Part shown: one piece after another, positions 36,328 to 44,043 of the stretch
Position numbering within the stretch: position 1 is the first letter of the stretch
Layout: the number at the start of each line of letters is the position of its first letter
DNA from: Flavihumibacter rivuli
GTDB taxonomy: Bacteria; Bacteroidota; Bacteroidia; Chitinophagales; Chitinophagaceae
DNA: 64,000 bases
Direction: 5' to 3'
Assembly (NCBI RefSeq): GCF_018595685.2
Contig: NZ_CP092334.1
Location: 3,314,001 to 3,378,000 of the forward strand
Notes under the pieces: model-generated
Seen by the model: only the letters and a program-made list of their open reading frames with translations
Told to the model about the DNA's origin: nothing
Databases searched by the model: none
Made by a program: the position numbers and the translations under genes

Positions 36328-36518
36328 CAGCAGGAATAAGGCGAACAGTTTTTTCAGCAGTTGCGTTTTGGTGAAACTAATTCAAAATAGGTGATTGGAC
36401 AAACAAGGCCATTGAAAATTCCTTGCTTGATCGGTAATTGGCTAGAATATGATAAAATATTGCTTAAATTATGTAGGGCATTTCGACCTCTTTCAATCTA
36501 ACAAAATAATACCTGACC

Positions 36519-37094
36519 ATGAGTATCGTTTCCCGGGCACTTGTCTTTGCAGCAGAGCATCACCAGCACCAGTTGCGGAAAGGCACGCGGGTGCCTTATA
36601 TGTACCACCTGTTGAATGTTTGTAAGATCCTCGTTGACCACGATTGTGATGATGAAGTGCTGGCGGCCGGCTTGCTGCATGATGTGGTGGAGGATACACC
36701 GGTTACCATTGAAGAAGTGGAACTGCATTTTGGAACGAGGGTAGCATCACTGGTTAGGGCAGCAACGGAACTGGACAAACTGGAGAAGCGTTCCATTGAT
36801 AAGAAAGGCAGCTGGGCTGAACGCAAGCAGGAGACCATCAATTTCCTGGAGCATGATGCCAGTTTGCTGGAGTTGAAAGTGCCGGCAGCGGATAAGCTGG
36901 ATAACCTGCGTTCAATGGCGGCGGACCATGCGCGTTTGGGAGATGTTATCTGGGAGCGGTTCAGTGCCAGCAAGGAGCAGCAGGCATGGTATTTTGGGGA
37001 GATCACCAGGATCTTCAATGAAAGGGGGAAGGATGAGCCCATGCTGCAGGCCATTGCAGAAGAGCTGGCTTTGTTGCATAAGAGGGTATTTTAA
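36519..37094 (+). CDS. HD-domain (p)ppGpp hydrolase-like protein (small alarmone hydrolase type)
   Basis: The 191-residue single-domain protein matches the HD part of RelA/SpoT and the small hydrolases (MESH1-like): ALVFAAEHHQHQLRKGTRVPYMYHLLNV (metal-binding His), AAGLLHDVVEDT (HD motif), FGTRVASLVRAATE and VPAADKLDNLRSM (final Asp). All expected HD ligands are present and no synthetase domain follows. The predicted reaction is removal of pyrophosphate from (p)ppGpp or another nucleotide. It is monocistronic. Confidence 0.9.
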   Translation: MSIVSRALVFAAEHHQHQLRKGTRVPYMYHLLNVCKILVDHDCDDEVLAAGLLHDVVEDTPVTIEEVELHFGTRVASLVRAATELDKLEKRSIDKKGSWAERKQETINFLEHDASLLELKVPAADKLDNLRSMAADHARLGDVIWERFSASKEQQAWYFGEITRIFNERGKDEPMLQAIAEELALLHKRVF

Positions 37095-37095
37095 G

Positions 37096-37153
37096 TATAA
37101 AAAGTATATACTTTTTTTGCCACAAAGGCTCGAAGGCACGAAGGGGCACGAAG
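37096..37153. other. Short A/T hairpin and GGCACGAAG-type repeat
   Basis: Just after the HD gene, AAAAAGTATATACTTTTT (about 37099-37117) is a self-complementary run ending in seven T residues and could act as a weak terminator. It is followed by GCCACAAAGGCTCGAAGGCACGAAG-like sequence, a degenerate short direct repeat (CGAAGGCACGAAGGGGCACGAAG). No gene is seen. Confidence 0.4.
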
Positions 37154-37201
37154 ACGTAAATGGTTTAGTAATATAATAATTCATCAAGCAGGGATGTATC
37201 C

Positions 37202-37879
37202 CTATGCTTTTTCTGAGTCGGAAATTGAGGAGACATAGGGTACCATGGCGGCATCATAGGCCTTTTTCCCTTCCCGGGTAAGATAGGGGATATAAAGGTT
37301 CATGGCTCCCAGGATATAGACAGGCTTCATCTTTTTATAGGCCTTCTTGCTATGGTACATTTCCTGGCTGATCACCCAGGTGGTAAGCAGGTTGGTATAT
37401 TGGAAGCAATACACTTCCCAGTTTTCTTTTTCCAGGATCTGCGGGTGCAATAGTTTTTTTTCCACCATATAGCTGGTGCGCATCCTGATGCCATCAATGC
37501 GGTTATAATAGGAGCCTTCAATATGCTGGTGCAACTCAGGTTGGTTCTTGGTGGTAATGGCAAGAAAGGCAATGGCACAGCGGTATTCATATTGCAGGTC
37601 GAGGACCCTGTCCATAATGTCCACCGAATTGGCAAAATCAGGCCCTTTCCCCCAGTCGAACTGGTGGATCAGCTCACTTAACTCATGTTCATAATCCCTC
37701 ATGATCCCTACCATAAGGCTATCCTTGGTGGGGAAGAAATGGGTGATCCTTCCCCTGGTAAGCCCCAGTTCCGAGGCGATCATATCAACAGTGATGGAGA
37801 GCCCCTTTTCATTCAACAAATGCCGGGCTTCCGTTAGGATAGTACTGCGTGAGGCAATCCCTTTATTTGTTTTTGCCAT
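37202..37879 (-). CDS. TetR-family transcriptional regulator
   Basis: The protein has 225 residues from the ATG at 37879; an upstream in-frame codon at 37888 would overlap an operator-like palindrome. The N-terminal TetR helix-turn-helix is ASRSTILTEARHLLNEKGLS...VDMIASELGLTRGRITHFFPTKDSLMVGI, followed by an all-helical ligand-binding domain. The gene is divergent from the sulfatase and outer-membrane protein pair with a 218-nt shared promoter region. The likely role is a repressor of itself and that pair; the ligand is unknown. Confidence 0.92.
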   Translation of the reverse strand: MAKTNKGIASRSTILTEARHLLNEKGLSITVDMIASELGLTRGRITHFFPTKDSLMVGIMRDYEHELSELIHQFDWGKGPDFANSVDIMDRVLDLQYEYRCAIAFLAITTKNQPELHQHIEGSYYNRIDGIRMRTSYMVEKKLLHPQILEKENWEVYCFQYTNLLTTWVISQEMYHSKKAYKKMKPVYILGAMNLYIPYLTREGKKAYDAAMVPYVSSISDSEKA

Positions 37880-37883
37880 TAAA

Positions 37884-37898
37884 AACAAATATTTTGTT
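37884..37898. promoter_or_regulatory. Candidate TetR operator
   Basis: The perfect inverted repeat AACAAA-TAT-TTTGTT lies 5 nt upstream of the TetR ATG, within a longer AT-rich run with a second TTTGTT half-site at 37897-37902. Size and position fit an autoregulatory TetR operator. Confidence 0.45.
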
Positions 37899-38097
37899 TG
37901 TTATTTTAAATTAAATAAATTCGTTATGCTTGCTGGTAGCTTCCTGGCATATTCGTCAAATCTAACCAAAGGCCGCATAATCATAGGATCTAAAGTTAGT
38001 AATAGTTATTGTTGCGATGCAGGACTGACAATTGTCTCTAAGCCACTTTGCTAAGGCCTGTGCCCCTTCTTATTTGTCAATGCTTACTTTTTATTGT

Positions 38098-39666
38098 ATG
38101 AAAAATGTGCTTCTTGCGGCATCCTTGTTGACTGTCTGCCCCATTTTCGCCCAGAATCCCAAAACGGCTAAGAAGCCGGCAGCAGGTAAAACGAAAGTGG
38201 TTGCTGCACCGGCCAGTGAAAAACCCAATATCCTGGTCATCATGCCGGATGATGTGGGTTATTGGAATGTTGGCGCTTACAATAATGGCATGATGGTGCC
38301 TACGCCCAGTATTGACCGGATCGGGCAGGAGGGCATGCTGTTCACGGATCATTATGCAGCCCCTTCCTGTACAGCCGGCAGGGCTATGTTCATTACCGGC
38401 CAGTTGCCTATCAGGACCGGTCTGACCACCGTGGGTATGGCCGGTTCACCCATTGGCCTAAGCGAAAAGGATCCGACACTGGCAGAACTCCTGAAACCGC
38501 TTGGCTACAGAACAGGTCAATTCGGGAAGAACCATTTGGGTGATCGAAACGAACATTTGCCTACTGTACACGGGTTTGATGAGTTCTACGGGAACCTCTA
38601 CCACCTTAACACAGAAGAAGAGCCATCGCTTGAGATGTGGCCAAAGGATTCCGGATTCAATAAGCGCTACAAACCAAGGGGTGTCCTTGATTGCATTGCC
38701 ACCAATGTGGATGATGCAACAGTAGATCCCCGATTCGGTAAAGTTGGAAAGCAAAAGATCAAGGATACCGGTCCGCTGGATCCTAAACGAATGGAAACGG
38801 TTGATGAGGAGTTCTTGTCCCGGACCATGGATTTTATGGAGAGAAGTACAAAAGAGGGCAAGCCCTTTTTTGCCTGGTTCAATCCATCCCGTATGCATAT
38901 TTATACCCACCTCAAGCCCGAAAGCAAGAACCTGGCTACTCCGTATTCTTCAGAGTTCGATATCTATGGCAGTGGACTGATGGAATTGGATGATATGGTA
39001 AGAAGGTTATTGAAGAAGCTGGAAGACCTGGGTGTTGCCAATAACACCATTGTTGTCTTTACCACCGATAATGGTGCGATGGCCGATTGGTTCCCCGATG
39101 GTGGCACCACGCCATTCAGGGGTGAAAAGGCCACCACCTGGGAAGGCGGTGTTCGGGTACCCATGCTGGTGAGATGGCCTGCAAGGATCCCTGCCGGTAA
39201 GAAGTCGAATGGGATCCAGGACCATTGCGATATGTTTACCACATTGGCAGCAGCAGCTGGCGTAAACAATGTTCAGGAGAACCTGAAAGCTTCTCACAAA
39301 GTATATATTGATGGCGTGAATAACCTGAACCACTGGACCTCCAATGCTCCCTCTGCACGCCAGTTTGAGATCTATTACAATGAGAGTGACCTTACAGCTA
39401 TCCGGATCGGCCATTGGAAATCCCATATTCAAACCCGGGAAGGCTTCTTTGATTACAACAAGCCAAGTGCCTTACTGGTTAACCTGCGTATGGACCCCTT
39501 CGAGCGACATACCGATTGGAAATCAAGGGAAGTGGCGATGCGCTTGGGAATTGCCTGGGGCGGACAGGTCCAGGACATCATTGGGGCGCATTTGAAAACA
39601 TTGAGCGATTTTCCACCACGGCAGAAAGGGGGTAGCCTCACTGTGAAGCCTGGAGACCTGAAATGA
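38098..39666 (+). CDS. Arylsulfatase (CTAGR-type), secreted
   Basis: The protein has 522 residues from the ATG at 38098, giving signal peptide MKNVLLAASLLTVCPIFAQ; the frame upstream of it is non-coding. The sulfatase core is KPNILVIMPDDVGYWNVGAYN, with the metal-binding DD pair. Its catalytic motif is SCTAGRAMFITGQ with C91 (C-x-A-x-R subtype rather than C-x-P-x-R). GKNHLGDRNEHLPT and VFTTDNGAM carry further active-site residues. It hydrolyses a sulfate ester in the periplasm after formylglycine formation. The stop overlaps the next gene by ATGA, so the two are an operon, probably under the divergent TetR. Confidence 0.93.
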   Translation: MKNVLLAASLLTVCPIFAQNPKTAKKPAAGKTKVVAAPASEKPNILVIMPDDVGYWNVGAYNNGMMVPTPSIDRIGQEGMLFTDHYAAPSCTAGRAMFITGQLPIRTGLTTVGMAGSPIGLSEKDPTLAELLKPLGYRTGQFGKNHLGDRNEHLPTVHGFDEFYGNLYHLNTEEEPSLEMWPKDSGFNKRYKPRGVLDCIATNVDDATVDPRFGKVGKQKIKDTGPLDPKRMETVDEEFLSRTMDFMERSTKEGKPFFAWFNPSRMHIYTHLKPESKNLATPYSSEFDIYGSGLMELDDMVRRLLKKLEDLGVANNTIVVFTTDNGAMADWFPDGGTTPFRGEKATTWEGGVRVPMLVRWPARIPAGKKSNGIQDHCDMFTTLAAAAGVNNVQENLKASHKVYIDGVNNLNHWTSNAPSARQFEIYYNESDLTAIRIGHWKSHIQTREGFFDYNKPSALLVNLRMDPFERHTDWKSREVAMRLGIAWGGQVQDIIGAHLKTLSDFPPRQKGGSLTVKPGDLK

Positions 39667-40679
39667 TCCTGGTGAACCTATCTGCCACCCTAAAACCGGG
39701 TTTCATGTTTGTTAGAAAATATTGTTCCGGCCAAAGCCTGCTACTCACCCTGGCCCTGCTGTTGTCATTGGCAAGGGCAAATGCCCAGGGGCATTTTGTA
39801 GGGGGTAGCTTTAATCCCAATGATTATTTCATCCCACCTGCCACAGGATGGGTAGTGTCCTTCTATTACAGTTATACCAATTTGGATTATTTCAACCAGA
39901 GCGGAAATAAGACCGATGTGATCGAAGTAAGCCAGGAACCGCCACTGTATGTTACCATTGGCCAAAAGGTCAAGACCCATTCGATAATCCCTATGGCCCT
40001 CTATTTTGGAAAAGGCAAGATCCTCAATGCCCGTTGGGGTATGATGGCCTTGCCGATCATCAATAGTCCCAGTGCCAACATCGCCCTTGATTTTTACACA
40101 GGCCCTACCCCTCCCGCCAACGAGGATATCAATATCAATATCTTTGGTTTGGGTGATTGTTACCTACAACCCATATGGCTGACCTGGGAAAAGAACAAGC
40201 TCACTACTTCTGTTTCCTATGGGCTATGGTTGCCCACCGGTAAATACGAGGCGGGTAGTGCAGAGAACATGGGTCTGGGTTATCTCTCCCATAACCTACG
40301 CGGGGCTATCCGCTACAAACCCAAACCACAATATACCTTGATGGCTGCCACTACCTTTGAATTCAATACCAATCAAAAGGATGTAGACTTCAAGGAAGCA
40401 CCCCACCTGACCCTTGATTATGGTGTATCCTATAGCTTTACCAAGGGCCATGAATTGGGTTTGATGGGTTGTGGGATGTGGCAGTTGGGCGATGACAAAG
40501 GCGAAAAGGCCGTTGCCGGTAATGACCGTATGTATGGATTGGGCTTGTATGGTTCTTATTGGTTCAAGCCGGGCAAGTTCGGTGTACTGGGCAGGGCACT
40601 GCAAAATTTTGGCACCCGCAATAGGTTCGGTGGATTTTCCTTCCAGGTGGGATTGAATTTCCTGTTCTTGAAATATTGA
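39663..40679 (+). CDS. Outer-membrane transporter of the phenol MetA-pathway type (predicted)
   Basis: The 338-residue protein has a start overlapping the sulfatase stop (ATGA). The ATG at 39705 (MFVRKYCSGQSLLLTLALLLSLARANAQ) gives a cleaner signal peptide. The mature part is beta-rich: GWVVSFYYSYTNLDYF, MMALPIINSPS, GDCYLQPIWLTWE, TTSVSYGLWLPTGKYEAGS, LDYGVSYSFTKGHELGLMG, GGFSFQVGLNFLFLKY. This matches the Phenol_MetA_deg outer-membrane family. Pairing with a sulfatase suggests uptake or sensing of the sulfate ester or its aromatic product (inference). Confidence 0.82.
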   Translation: MILVNLSATLKPGFMFVRKYCSGQSLLLTLALLLSLARANAQGHFVGGSFNPNDYFIPPATGWVVSFYYSYTNLDYFNQSGNKTDVIEVSQEPPLYVTIGQKVKTHSIIPMALYFGKGKILNARWGMMALPIINSPSANIALDFYTGPTPPANEDININIFGLGDCYLQPIWLTWEKNKLTTSVSYGLWLPTGKYEAGSAENMGLGYLSHNLRGAIRYKPKPQYTLMAATTFEFNTNQKDVDFKEAPHLTLDYGVSYSFTKGHELGLMGCGMWQLGDDKGEKAVAGNDRMYGLGLYGSYWFKPGKFGVLGRALQNFGTRNRFGGFSFQVGLNFLFLKY

Positions 40680-40709
40680 AATGCACGGCCAGGGGATAGA
40701 ACTATGTTA

Positions 40710-41219
40710 TTATAGTTTTTCTCTCCGTGACTTCAATTTTGACAGGTCTTTTTCTGATTTGCTGATCCGCTTGTTCATTTTTTTTACTCGTTTCTCCATG
40801 GCATTGGCCTTGCTGGCTTCCTTACGTGCCGTTTTGCTGGCTTTCCTGGAAGCTTTGGCATTTTTGTAGGCTACATTGCTTTTCTTTTTACTCAGGCTGT
40901 TCTCCTTGAGCGATTTTGCGGCAGAAAGATTCTTGCTCATCAATGATTCAGCTGATAGCTGTGCCTGCGTTGCCACCTCTTTTTGTTTGATGAAATTCTT
41001 ATCCAGTTCATCCTTTTCCTTCTTCAGTTTTTCGACTTCTGCCTGCCGGCTTTCGATACGGTTATCGAGGGCTTTGATCTTTTCCTTATTATCCCCATTT
41101 ACCTGCCCCATTGCTATGCTGCTGAAAACTAATAACCCAGTGGTTAAGAACAATCGAGAAAAGTAAAGAGGAAATGGAAAGATATATGTTGTACGGTCTT
41201 TGTTGTTTTCAAAAAGCAT
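40710..41219 (-). CDS. Exported lysine-rich coiled-coil protein
   Basis: The 169-residue protein has a long N-region and a hydrophobic signal (LFLTTGLLVFSSIAMGQ). The mature part is one continuous charged helix with heptad-like pattern (IESRQAEVEKLKKEKDELDKN, AMEKRVKKMNKRISKSEKDL), very rich in Lys, Ser and Ala. No enzyme motif is seen. It may bind surface polymers or act as a periplasmic spacer. It faces the upstream outer-membrane gene. Confidence 0.75.
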   Translation of the reverse strand: MLFENNKDRTTYIFPFPLYFSRLFLTTGLLVFSSIAMGQVNGDNKEKIKALDNRIESRQAEVEKLKKEKDELDKNFIKQKEVATQAQLSAESLMSKNLSAAKSLKENSLSKKKSNVAYKNAKASRKASKTARKEASKANAMEKRVKKMNKRISKSEKDLSKLKSRREKL

Positions 41220-41249
41220 CTATATTGTTTTATGATAAAGTTTAATTTA

Positions 41250-41263
41250 TCGATGACCATCGA
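41250..41263. promoter_or_regulatory. Inverted repeat upstream of the coiled-coil gene
   Basis: TCGATG-AC-CATCGA lies 31 nt before the minus-strand start at 41219 and may be an operator. The remainder of the gap up to about 41630 shows nothing else that I can interpret. Confidence 0.25.
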
Positions 41264-41638
41264 CATTATAGAAAAGGAAGGAATATCATCCTCCATTGAA
41301 GTCTGATTATTGGCTGCTATTGACCAGGGATTGGAATCCTGCCGTTACAAAAATCAAAGGGGATGGGTGATTAATAAACCTTAAAATGCCCATGTTGGTT
41401 GGGTTACCCAAAAAAATAACCCGGGTGCTGGGGAGGCCCAGATGACCAGGTTGTTATGTTTATTGTCTTCAAATAGGGTGACCGGACATGCTCCGCCGCC
41501 AGTTTGGTGAAGATATTGTATTTATGGCTAATCTATCGGAAATCCTATAGCTATTGGGTGTATTTGGGGGCCTTCTTGTTGAAAGTTCATTTGAAATAAG
41601 CAAAAGGAAATTTACATGGTTCTGGTTATGAGTACATT

Positions 41639-41665
41639 AAAGCCTGCCATATAATGGCAGGCTTT
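41639..41665. terminator. Perfect 12-bp hairpin
   Basis: AAAGCCTGCCAT and ATGGCAGGCTTT form a perfect stem around a 3-nt loop. It has terminator-like arms (A-run in, T-run out) in both directions but only a short T tail. There is no annotated gene immediately upstream on the plus strand, so it may close an unseen transcript in 41264-41640 or serve as a bidirectional insulator. Confidence 0.5.
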
Positions 41666-41761
41666 ACGACTTCGGGGTATATATAAAGCCTTGACCTGAA
41701 AGCAAGATAGGTAAATTGTTCAATAATTTTTTCAAAAAATACCCAAAACCTTTAAACATTT

Positions 41762-41880
41762 ATAGGTAGGTTACCCACATAATTAAGGTAAGTACGTTGG
41801 TTGCCCGACAAGGAAACTGTAGCCAACACCTATTAGACGAACTTTAACAGGCCTGATACTTAAAGGCCTGTACATTTTTT
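41762..41880 (+). ncRNA. Candidate structured RNA: three-way junction plus intrinsic terminator
   Basis: P1 pairs ATAGGT (41762-41767) with ACCTAT (41828-41833). Inside it, P2 pairs TTACC (41771-41775) with GGTAA (41787-41791). P3 is a 9-bp helix, GTTGGTTGC (41796-41804) with GTAGCCAAC (41819-41827), with three G-T wobbles at most and a possible CC/GG inner pair. Then ACAGGCCT (41847-41854) pairs with AGGCCTGT (41864-41871), and a T-run follows (41875-41880). The DUF4256 ATG lies 22 nt further. This is the layout of a terminating riboswitch or of a small RNA gene. It does not match any riboswitch consensus I could recall. Confidence 0.5.
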
Positions 41881-41902
41881 AACTACAACATTATCCATTC
41901 CA

Positions 41903-42472
41903 ATGGCAAAGCAAGATCAACTAAAACTTAATGCAAGCCAGCGCCAACAGCTGATTGAAACCCTTCAGCAAAGGTTTGAAAGGAACCCTGGTCGGCACAA
42001 AGGGATTGACTGGACTACCGTATTGGGTCGTTTAACGGTCCGGCCGGATAAGCTATGGTCCTTACAGGAGATGGAGCGAACTGGCGGTGAACCCGATGTG
42101 GTGGGAATGGATTCTTCCAGTGGAGAACTGGTCTTTATGGACTGTGCCCCTGAAAGTCCGAAGGATCGCCGTAGCCTTTGCTATGACCGCGAGGCATTGG
42201 ATGCGCGCAAGGAGTTCAAGCCGGAGTCAACGGTGATGGATCTGGCGGCCAGTATGGGTATTTCCGTTCTCACAGAAGCCGAATACCGCTATTTGCAGAC
42301 CCTGGGCCATTTTGATACCAAGACCTCCAGTTGGCTACGGACCCCTGAGCCCATCAGGAAATTGGGTGGCGCCATCTTCGGTGACCGCCGCTATGACCAT
42401 GTATTCATCTACCATAACGGGGCCGGCTCCTACTATGCGGCAAGGGGATTCCGTGGGGTGTTGAAGGTGTAG
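41903..42472 (+). CDS. DUF4256 family protein
   Basis: The 189-residue soluble protein matches DUF4256: RFERNPGRHKGIDWTTVLGRL, SLQEMERTGGEPDVVG, ELVFMDCAPESPKDRRSLCYD, KFDTKTSSWLRTPEPIRK-like segments and RRYDHVFIYHNGAGSYYAARGFRG. It has no signal peptide. The function is unknown; family members are small conserved proteins in Firmicutes and Bacteroidota. It stands alone after the structured RNA candidate with its terminator and before a repeat array. Confidence 0.9.
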   Translation: MAKQDQLKLNASQRQQLIETLQQRFERNPGRHKGIDWTTVLGRLTVRPDKLWSLQEMERTGGEPDVVGMDSSSGELVFMDCAPESPKDRRSLCYDREALDARKEFKPESTVMDLAASMGISVLTEAEYRYLQTLGHFDTKTSSWLRTPEPIRKLGGAIFGDRRYDHVFIYHNGAGSYYAARGFRGVLKV

Positions 42473-42553
42473 GGTCTTCTTCATTTTAGCCAGATGAATA
42501 GTAGGATAGAAATTTTCAACTCAGAATGGTCTCCCGTGTACCCACATCTTCAC

Positions 42554-43332
42554 CCCAGCAGGGTCTCCCAAAGGGGACCCTGATGAATAGTAGGAGAGAA
42601 ATTCATCGGGGACTTTCGAAGAGAATCCCTATGGAGTGATAGGATTCAAACCCCAGCAGGGTCTCCCAAAGGGGACCCTGATGAATAGTAGGAGAGAAAT
42701 TCATCGGGGACTTTCGAAGAGAATCCCTATGGAGTGATAGGATTCAAACCCCAGCAGGGTCTCCCGAAGGGGACCCTGATGAATAGTAGGAGAGAAATTC
42801 ATCGGGGACTTTCGAAGAGAATCCCTATGGAGTGATAGGATTCAAACCCCAGCAGGGTCTCCCAAAGGGGACCCTGATGAATAGTAGGAGAGAAATTCAT
42901 CGGGGACTTTCGAAGAGAATCCCTATGGAGTGATAGGATTCAAACCCCAGCAGGGTCTCCCGAAGGGGACCCTGATGAATAGTAGGAGAGAAATTCATCG
43001 GGGACTTTCGAAGAGAATCCCTATGGAGTGATAGGATTCAAACCCCATCAGGGTCTCCCGAAGGGGACCCTGATGAATAGTAGGAGAGAAATTCATCGGG
43101 GACTTTCGAAGAGAATCCCTATGGAGTGATAGGATTCAAACCCCAGCAGGGTCTCCCAAAGGGGACCCTGATGAATAGTAAGAGAGAAATTCATCGGGGA
43201 CTTTCGAAGAGAATCCCTATGGAGTGATAGGATTCAAACCCCAGCAGGGTCTCCCGCAGGGGACCCTGATGAATAGTAAGAGAGAAATTCATCGGGGACT
43301 TTCGAAGAGAATCCCTATGGAGTGATAGGATT
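42554..43332. repeat. 98-bp tandem repeat array, eight copies
   Basis: Eight nearly identical 98-bp units follow each other: the marker GACTTTCGAAGAGAATCCC starts at 42609/42611, 42709, 42807, 42905, 43003, 43101, 43199 and 43297. Each unit joins a main hairpin (CAGCAGGGTCTCCC / GGGGACCCTGATG, loop sequence varying as CAAA, CGAA, CGCA) to GAATAGTAGGAGAGAAATTCATCGGGGACTT-type arm and a GGAGTGATAGGATTCAAACC tail. Substitutions between units are few and concentrate in the hairpin loop. There are no unique spacers, so it is not a CRISPR array. Confidence 0.93.
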
Positions 43333-43342
43333 TAATATCTCT

Positions 43343-43960
43343 CATAGCCCCCGTTGTGTCTTATGACCAACGGGCAGTTGGAAGATGAGCTTAGCTGGTG
43401 GATGCATAAATATTTCGTCTTTGATACATCGGGGTCCCCTTCGGGAGACCCCGCTGGGGTTAAATAAAAGAGCTGTTGGTGATAACACACAACAGCGGCG
43501 CAGGATATAATTACTCCGCACCAAACAACAATAGAGATACCCCCCCGCCGCCCCCGTTGTGTCTTATGACCAACGGGCAGTTGGAAGATGAGCTTAGCTG
43601 GTGGATGCATAAATATTTCGTCTTTTATACATCGGGGTCCCCTTCGGGAGACCCCGCTGGGGTTAAATAAAAGAGCTGTTGGTGATAACACACAACAGCG
43701 GCGCAGGATATAATTACTCCGCACCAAACAACAATAGAGATAACCCCCCGCCGCCTCCGTTGTGTCTTATGGCCAACGGGCAGTTGGAAGATGGGATTAG
43801 CTGGTGGATGTATAAATATCTCGCCTTTTATACATCAGGGTCCTCTGCGAGAGACCCTGCTGAGGATAGAATTGCAACGAAGGATAAGTTGTTGGATGTA
43901 GAAATGATCTCGCCTTTTACACATCAGGGTCCCCTTCGGGAGACCCTGCTGAGGTATAGA
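43343..43960. repeat. 203-bp composite repeat, three copies
   Basis: The GTTGTGTCTTATG(A/G)CCAACGG marker recurs at 43353, 43556 and 43759, so the period is 203 bp. Each unit contains the CCCGTTG hairpin, a GTTGGAAGATGAGCTTAGCTG segment, TATACATCGGGGTCCCC with GAGACCCCGCTGGGG (main hairpin, reverse orientation) and GCTGTTG/CAACAGC. A final set of arms ends at 43960 with GAGACCCTGCTGAGG. Confidence 0.9.
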
Positions 43961-44043
43961 TAAATGCAACTAATCAACTATATCGTGAGCGGAGACTGTT
44001 CCAATTTTTTTACCTTTTGCTTACAGCATTGAAAAAACAATCC

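Noticed and set aside
41762..41880. Assignment to a known riboswitch class (purine, TPP, cobalamin, SAM, c-di-GMP)
   Set aside because: The conserved junction and loop sequences of those classes that I could recall are absent; only the three-way shape is shared.
42554..43332. Possible CRISPR array
   Set aside because: The entire 98-bp period is repeated almost without change; there are no short repeats separated by unique spacers and no cas genes nearby.
43332..43963. Several 60-130-residue open frames on both strands in the repeat blocks
   Set aside because: All consist of translated repeat modules (VSRRGP, SPSGDPA strings) without signal, domain or coding bias.
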